A stretch of 11,595 nt of DNA, taken from contig SFJB01000068.1 of assembly GCA_004555145.1 (NCBI GenBank), forward strand, positions 1 to 11,595, given 5' to 3'. A model generated the notes under the pieces. That model had not been told where the DNA came from. It searched no databases and worked only from the letters and a program-made list of their open reading frames with translations. This DNA comes from Bacteroidales bacterium (GTDB lineage: Bacteria > Bacteroidota > Bacteroidia > Bacteroidales > UBA932). The position numbers were made by a program, and so were the translations under genes. This document shows, in pieces, positions 9,529-11,595 of this stretch (its first letter is position 1; the number at the start of each line of letters is the position of its first letter).

Positions 9529-10580
9529 TGCCGCCTTAAGCGTGGAAGCACAATACCGTCTTTGTTTGTGTCCGCGTTATATCCCCAACTGTTCTGGGAG
9601 ATGTTGGCACCCTTGTCGCAGGACCACTTTATCGCCTCGGCTCCGTCGCCGCTGTAGTCACCTTCAAAAATGCCGCAGGTCATGATCTTTGCACCCGGGA
9701 TTCCGTTCGCCTTGTCGCCTCCCGCAATTCCGCATACGCCGACTCCGTTGTTGTTGACGGCTGCGACCGTACCTGCCACGTGGGTGCCGTGTGAGTCGAA
9801 GTAGCCGTGGTTTCCGAACACGAAACTCTTGCCGTGGCTGCCGTCCTCATCGGTCCAAAGGTTGTCGACAAGGTCCTCGTGGGTCGTATCCACAAGCCCG
9901 TCCACTATTCCCACTACCACGTCAAGTTCTCCCTTGGGATAATTCCTCCACGCAGGTACCACGTTGATGTCGGAACCTTCAATGCTGCCGGACATGGATC
10001 CGTTGTTGTAATAATGCCACTGGTCGCCGAGCTTGGGGTCGTTGAACGGGAGCTCGCCGCTCCTCCTTGCCGGAGTACCCAGGCTTAAGCTTACAACTTC
10101 GCCCGGGTCGGCGCGCATGATCTTGCGGTCCAGCTCCACGATCTCCACCTCGCTGCAGTTTGCAAGCAGCTCCTCGGCCTCGAGGAAGTCCTGGGACTCG
10201 CTCAGGTCGACGTAATACCAACGGTGCAGTCCTTCTCTTCTGGTTCGGCCTTCGTATTTTTCGTCGTAAGGGAAGATTCTTTCCAGAGACTTGCCGGATA
10301 TGAGACTCATCGGATTGTCGCTGCTTTTTGTGCTTGCAGACAGGGCCCTGACGTCCGCGTTGCTCTCTTCAATCAGGGCAGTATAATCCTCGCTGAACTT
10401 GACGGCGAGACGTCCGATGTTTACGCTGTATGCGGAGAATTTCTCTCCGGTGACTTTCGATGTAAGTATGTTTTCTTGCCCGGAATTATCCAGGGAAGGG
10501 TCTTTTGCCGGGTCATTCAGCTCATTCGTGCAGGCGAGAGCCGTGAGAGTCAGCAATGCGATAAGTGAGTAACGTTTCAT
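9462..10580 (-). CDS. S8 protease, N-terminal part: lipoprotein-like signal, prodomain, catalytic Asp and His
   Basis: This frame (372 codons) begins with a signal peptide whose end, TALAC, looks like a weak lipobox with Cys17, suggesting lipidation by signal peptidase II. Residues ~50-155 form a propeptide of the kind seen in secreted Bacteroidota subtilisins (RLAVKFSEDY, then a GLHRWYYVDLSES block). The catalytic domain starts near 185: Asp227 in VVGIVDGLVDTTHEDL (the usual DTG is DGL here) and His267 in DSHGTHVAGTVAA. The last 28 codons after Val344 are out-of-frame and not protein-like. The ATG at 10580 is the only start that yields the signal peptide; the next in-frame Met is residue 91. 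It lies 4 bases after a perfect -7 promoter box, so the mRNA may be leaderless. Confidence 0.85.
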   Translation of the reverse strand: MKRYSLIALLTLTALACTNELNDPAKDPSLDNSGQENILTSKVTGEKFSAYSVNIGRLAVKFSEDYTALIEESNADVRALSASTKSSDNPMSLISGKSLERIFPYDEKYEGRTRREGLHRWYYVDLSESQDFLEAEELLANCSEVEIVELDRKIMRADPGEVVSLSLGTPARRSGELPFNDPKLGDQWHYYNNGSMSGSIEGSDINVVPAWRNYPKGELDVVVGIVDGLVDTTHEDLVDNLWTDEDGSHGKSFVFGNHGYFDSHGTHVAGTVAAVNNNGVGVCGIAGGDKANGIPGAKIMTCGIFEGDYSGDGAEAIKWSCDKGANISQNSWGYNADTNKDGIVLPRLRRQWIISTTMQAATMTATSFRIPL

Positions 10581-10584
10581 AGCA

Positions 10585-10614
10585 CAAATTTAAAAAAATC
10601 CCGATACTATTCAA
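10585..10614 (-). promoter_or_regulatory. Bacteroidota-type promoter for the S8 protease/PorV-like pair
   Basis: On the minus strand TAAATTTG (10592 to 10585) matches the -7 consensus TAnnTTTG in full, with TTG at 10614-10612 exactly 19 bases upstream as a -33 element. Only four bases (TGCT) separate the -7 box from the ATG at 10580, which puts the expected start site at or within a few bases of the A of ATG. The -7 box shares a T with the T-tract of the preceding terminator, and the -33 element lies in that terminator's loop. Confidence 0.65.
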
Positions 10615-10629
10615 TGAACGGTACCGGGA
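10592..10629 (-). terminator. Intrinsic terminator after the lipoprotein gene
   Basis: On the minus strand TCCCGGTAC (10629-10621) pairs with GTATCGGGA (10607-10599) in a 9-bp stem with one G·U pair and a 13-base loop. Seven T residues (10598-10592) follow directly. It lies 24 bases after the stop of the lipoprotein gene and should end the upstream surface-protein transcript. It overlaps the promoter of the next gene. Confidence 0.8.
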
Positions 10630-10653
10630 AATAATACTTATACAGAACTCGGC

Positions 10654-11520
10654 TTACTGTTTCTTGTAAACTGCAGGCGAGTACCAGTCTTCAGGGCTTC
10701 CGTTGGATTTGACGCTATAGAATGCATTCTCTCGGGAAAGGCTATTTCCGTCATCACTGAGCTTCAGGACATCATATTCAATAACATTGCCCTCAAGATC
10801 AGACGCATAGTATGATCTTCCGCCGAGGTTCATAGATGAGCCGGTATAGAGAACAATCTGATTGTTTTCGTTGTCGATTTCAGCCTTGATGAAGTTTACA
10901 CCTTCAGCATAGCTTCCTTCATTAACTGCCCAATATGGCTCTAAGTCGCAAACATAGCATACATTTTCCGGATCTTCCTCGTCAAGCATGATGGAGATTA
11001 CGCTGTCATTATATTCATCGCCATAAGCTAAAGAAGTGACCTTACCTTTCCAGGTGCCGGCAATCTTTCCGTAGAAAGGAACGTCAGAAACGTCAACTTT
11101 CACGGCGTCAGAATACGAGCAGCCGTACAGGGTGGAGACTGCTGCCTTGAGGTAGTTGGCTTCGTTGGCGTTCACTAGGGCAATGTAATCATAACTACCG
11201 TCCTGAGTGATTTCCAACTCAATCGTCTTGGTGTTTGAGAAATCAGCTTTACTGCTGGAGAGGACGCAGATAGTAACTTTGCCGAGTTCCTCGTTAACAC
11301 CGCTTACTGTAAGCTTTACCGGGATACATACTGCGTTCAGGTCCACATCAAACTTCGCTTCTCCTGAAGGAGTTGCAGCAAAACTGATCTCTGGAATGGC
11401 TCCAGTATATGCTTTCGGAAAACCAGCTTCAACTTCGCTCTTGCTCGGCGACATCTTGGAACAAGAGGCGGCAAGTACCACAAGAGCAAGTGCAGATGCA
11501 ATTCTAACTATATTTTTCAT
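10654..11520 (-). CDS. Surface/periplasmic lipoprotein with FN3-like domain, function unknown
   Basis: The protein (288 aa) begins with a clear type II signal peptide: MKNIVRIAS, a hydrophobic core, and the lipobox LAASC with Cys20, so it should be lipid-anchored. Residues ~43-145 resemble the FN3/Ig-like modules common in Bacteroidota surface lipoproteins: a DFSNTKTIELEI strand pair, then ANYLKAAVSTLYGCSYSDAV, matching the 'YYYRAYATNxYGxSYSD' pattern. Residues ~150-288 form a second beta-rich domain starting GTWKGKVTS, acidic and rich in Tyr and Asn; I do not recognise it. There are no catalytic motifs. A ligand-binding or cell-surface structural role is only a guess. It follows the partial upstream gene by 23 bases, so the two are probably one operon, and ends at a terminator before the protease gene. 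Confidence 0.75.
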   Translation of the reverse strand: MKNIVRIASALALVVLAASCSKMSPSKSEVEAGFPKAYTGAIPEISFAATPSGEAKFDVDLNAVCIPVKLTVSGVNEELGKVTICVLSSSKADFSNTKTIELEITQDGSYDYIALVNANEANYLKAAVSTLYGCSYSDAVKVDVSDVPFYGKIAGTWKGKVTSLAYGDEYNDSVISIMLDEEDPENVCYVCDLEPYWAVNEGSYAEGVNFIKAEIDNENNQIVLYTGSSMNLGGRSYYASDLEGNVIEYDVLKLSDDGNSLSRENAFYSVKSNGSPEDWYSPAVYKKQ

Positions 11521-11543
11521 AACTGAACAATCGTGTATTTGGT

Positions 11544-11595
11544 TTATTCTTCAATGCCAGTAATCCAATCGTTCTGCTCTTCCTCGGTGATGTAC
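11544..11595 (-). CDS. C-terminal end of an unidentified gene (partial)
   Basis: On the minus strand an open frame enters from the right edge and ends at TAA (11546-11544), giving YITEEEQNDWITGIEE as the final residues of whatever lies upstream. The spacing of 23 bases to the lipoprotein ATG and the same direction suggest one operon. Too little is present to assign a family; an outer-membrane or surface protein would fit the context, but this is only inference. Confidence 0.55.
   Translation of the reverse strand, partial: YITEEEQNDWITGIEE

Larger units (their letters stand above)
7900..10580 (-). pseudogene. Frameshifted S8 (subtilisin-like) T9SS-secreted protease, whole locus
   Basis: The two open frames together form one protease of about 893 residues if a single base is restored. 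The upstream frame reads correctly through SWGYNADTNKDGIV (codon 344 = GTG at 9551-9549) and then enters 28 unrelated residues ending at 9462. The correct continuation, STLKAAVDYFNNYAG, lies in the -1 frame. One extra base after the GTG would join them as V-x-S-T-L-K. The crossover must lie after the TAA that closes the -1 frame (in the Y-N codons of SWGYN), so the site is confined to about 9545-9576. I see no homopolymer longer than three bases and no X-XXY-YYZ slippery heptamer there. All domains on both sides are intact, so this is either a very recent mutation or a sequencing/assembly error. Confidence 0.8.

Noticed and set aside
9540..9580. Programmed -1 ribosomal frameshift in the protease
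   Set aside because: I found no X-XXY-YYZ slippery heptamer in the correct frame and no homopolymer run, and programmed recoding is not known for S8 proteases. Error or recent mutation is more likely.

Overview
The window looks chromosomal and comes from a member of the Bacteroidota, most likely the order Bacteroidales. The evidence is the 5S/23S sequence type, TAnnTTTG-type -7 promoter boxes without Shine-Dalgarno leaders, an ATP synthase operon in the order D-C-B-E-F-H-A-G, a subunit a made with a cleavable signal peptide, and a protease carrying a type IX secretion (T9SS) C-terminal sorting domain. I cannot name a genus from the sequence alone.

Layout, plus strand: the last ~205 bases of a 23S rRNA gene, a short spacer without tRNA, a 5S rRNA gene, and a very strong intrinsic terminator (371-412). 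A promoter (-7 box at 443-450) follows at once and starts the complete eight-gene F1Fo ATP synthase operon (477-7036). Its genes are packed with overlaps or gaps of 3-23 bases. All catalytic residues checked (Walker motifs, arginine finger, subunit a Arg, subunit c Glu) are present. Family-specific traits are a tail-less epsilon (83 aa), a ~27-residue insertion in beta, an exported N-terminal domain on subunit a, and an alanine-rich, proton-type c subunit.

Layout, minus strand (read from the right edge to 7037): the last codons of an unidentified gene, a 288-aa lipoprotein with an FN3-like domain, a terminator whose T-tract forms part of the next promoter, a large subtilisin-like (S8) protease gene, and 5 bases later a PorV/PorQ-family outer-membrane barrel gene. 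The protease has a prodomain, S8 catalytic domain, FN3, two cadherin/Ig-like repeats and a T9SS sorting domain, but its frame is broken by a single -1 shift near 9549. The barrel gene's stop codon directly abuts the stop codon of atpG from the opposite strand.

The plus-strand part is housekeeping. The minus-strand part is accessory surface biology. The most notable element there is a T9SS cargo protease made together with its own small PorV-like protein. PorV is the known T9SS shuttle that carries sorting-domain cargo, so the pair may be a dedicated cargo/shuttle unit. The protease also has a lipoprotein-like signal peptide, which would give it two competing anchoring signals.
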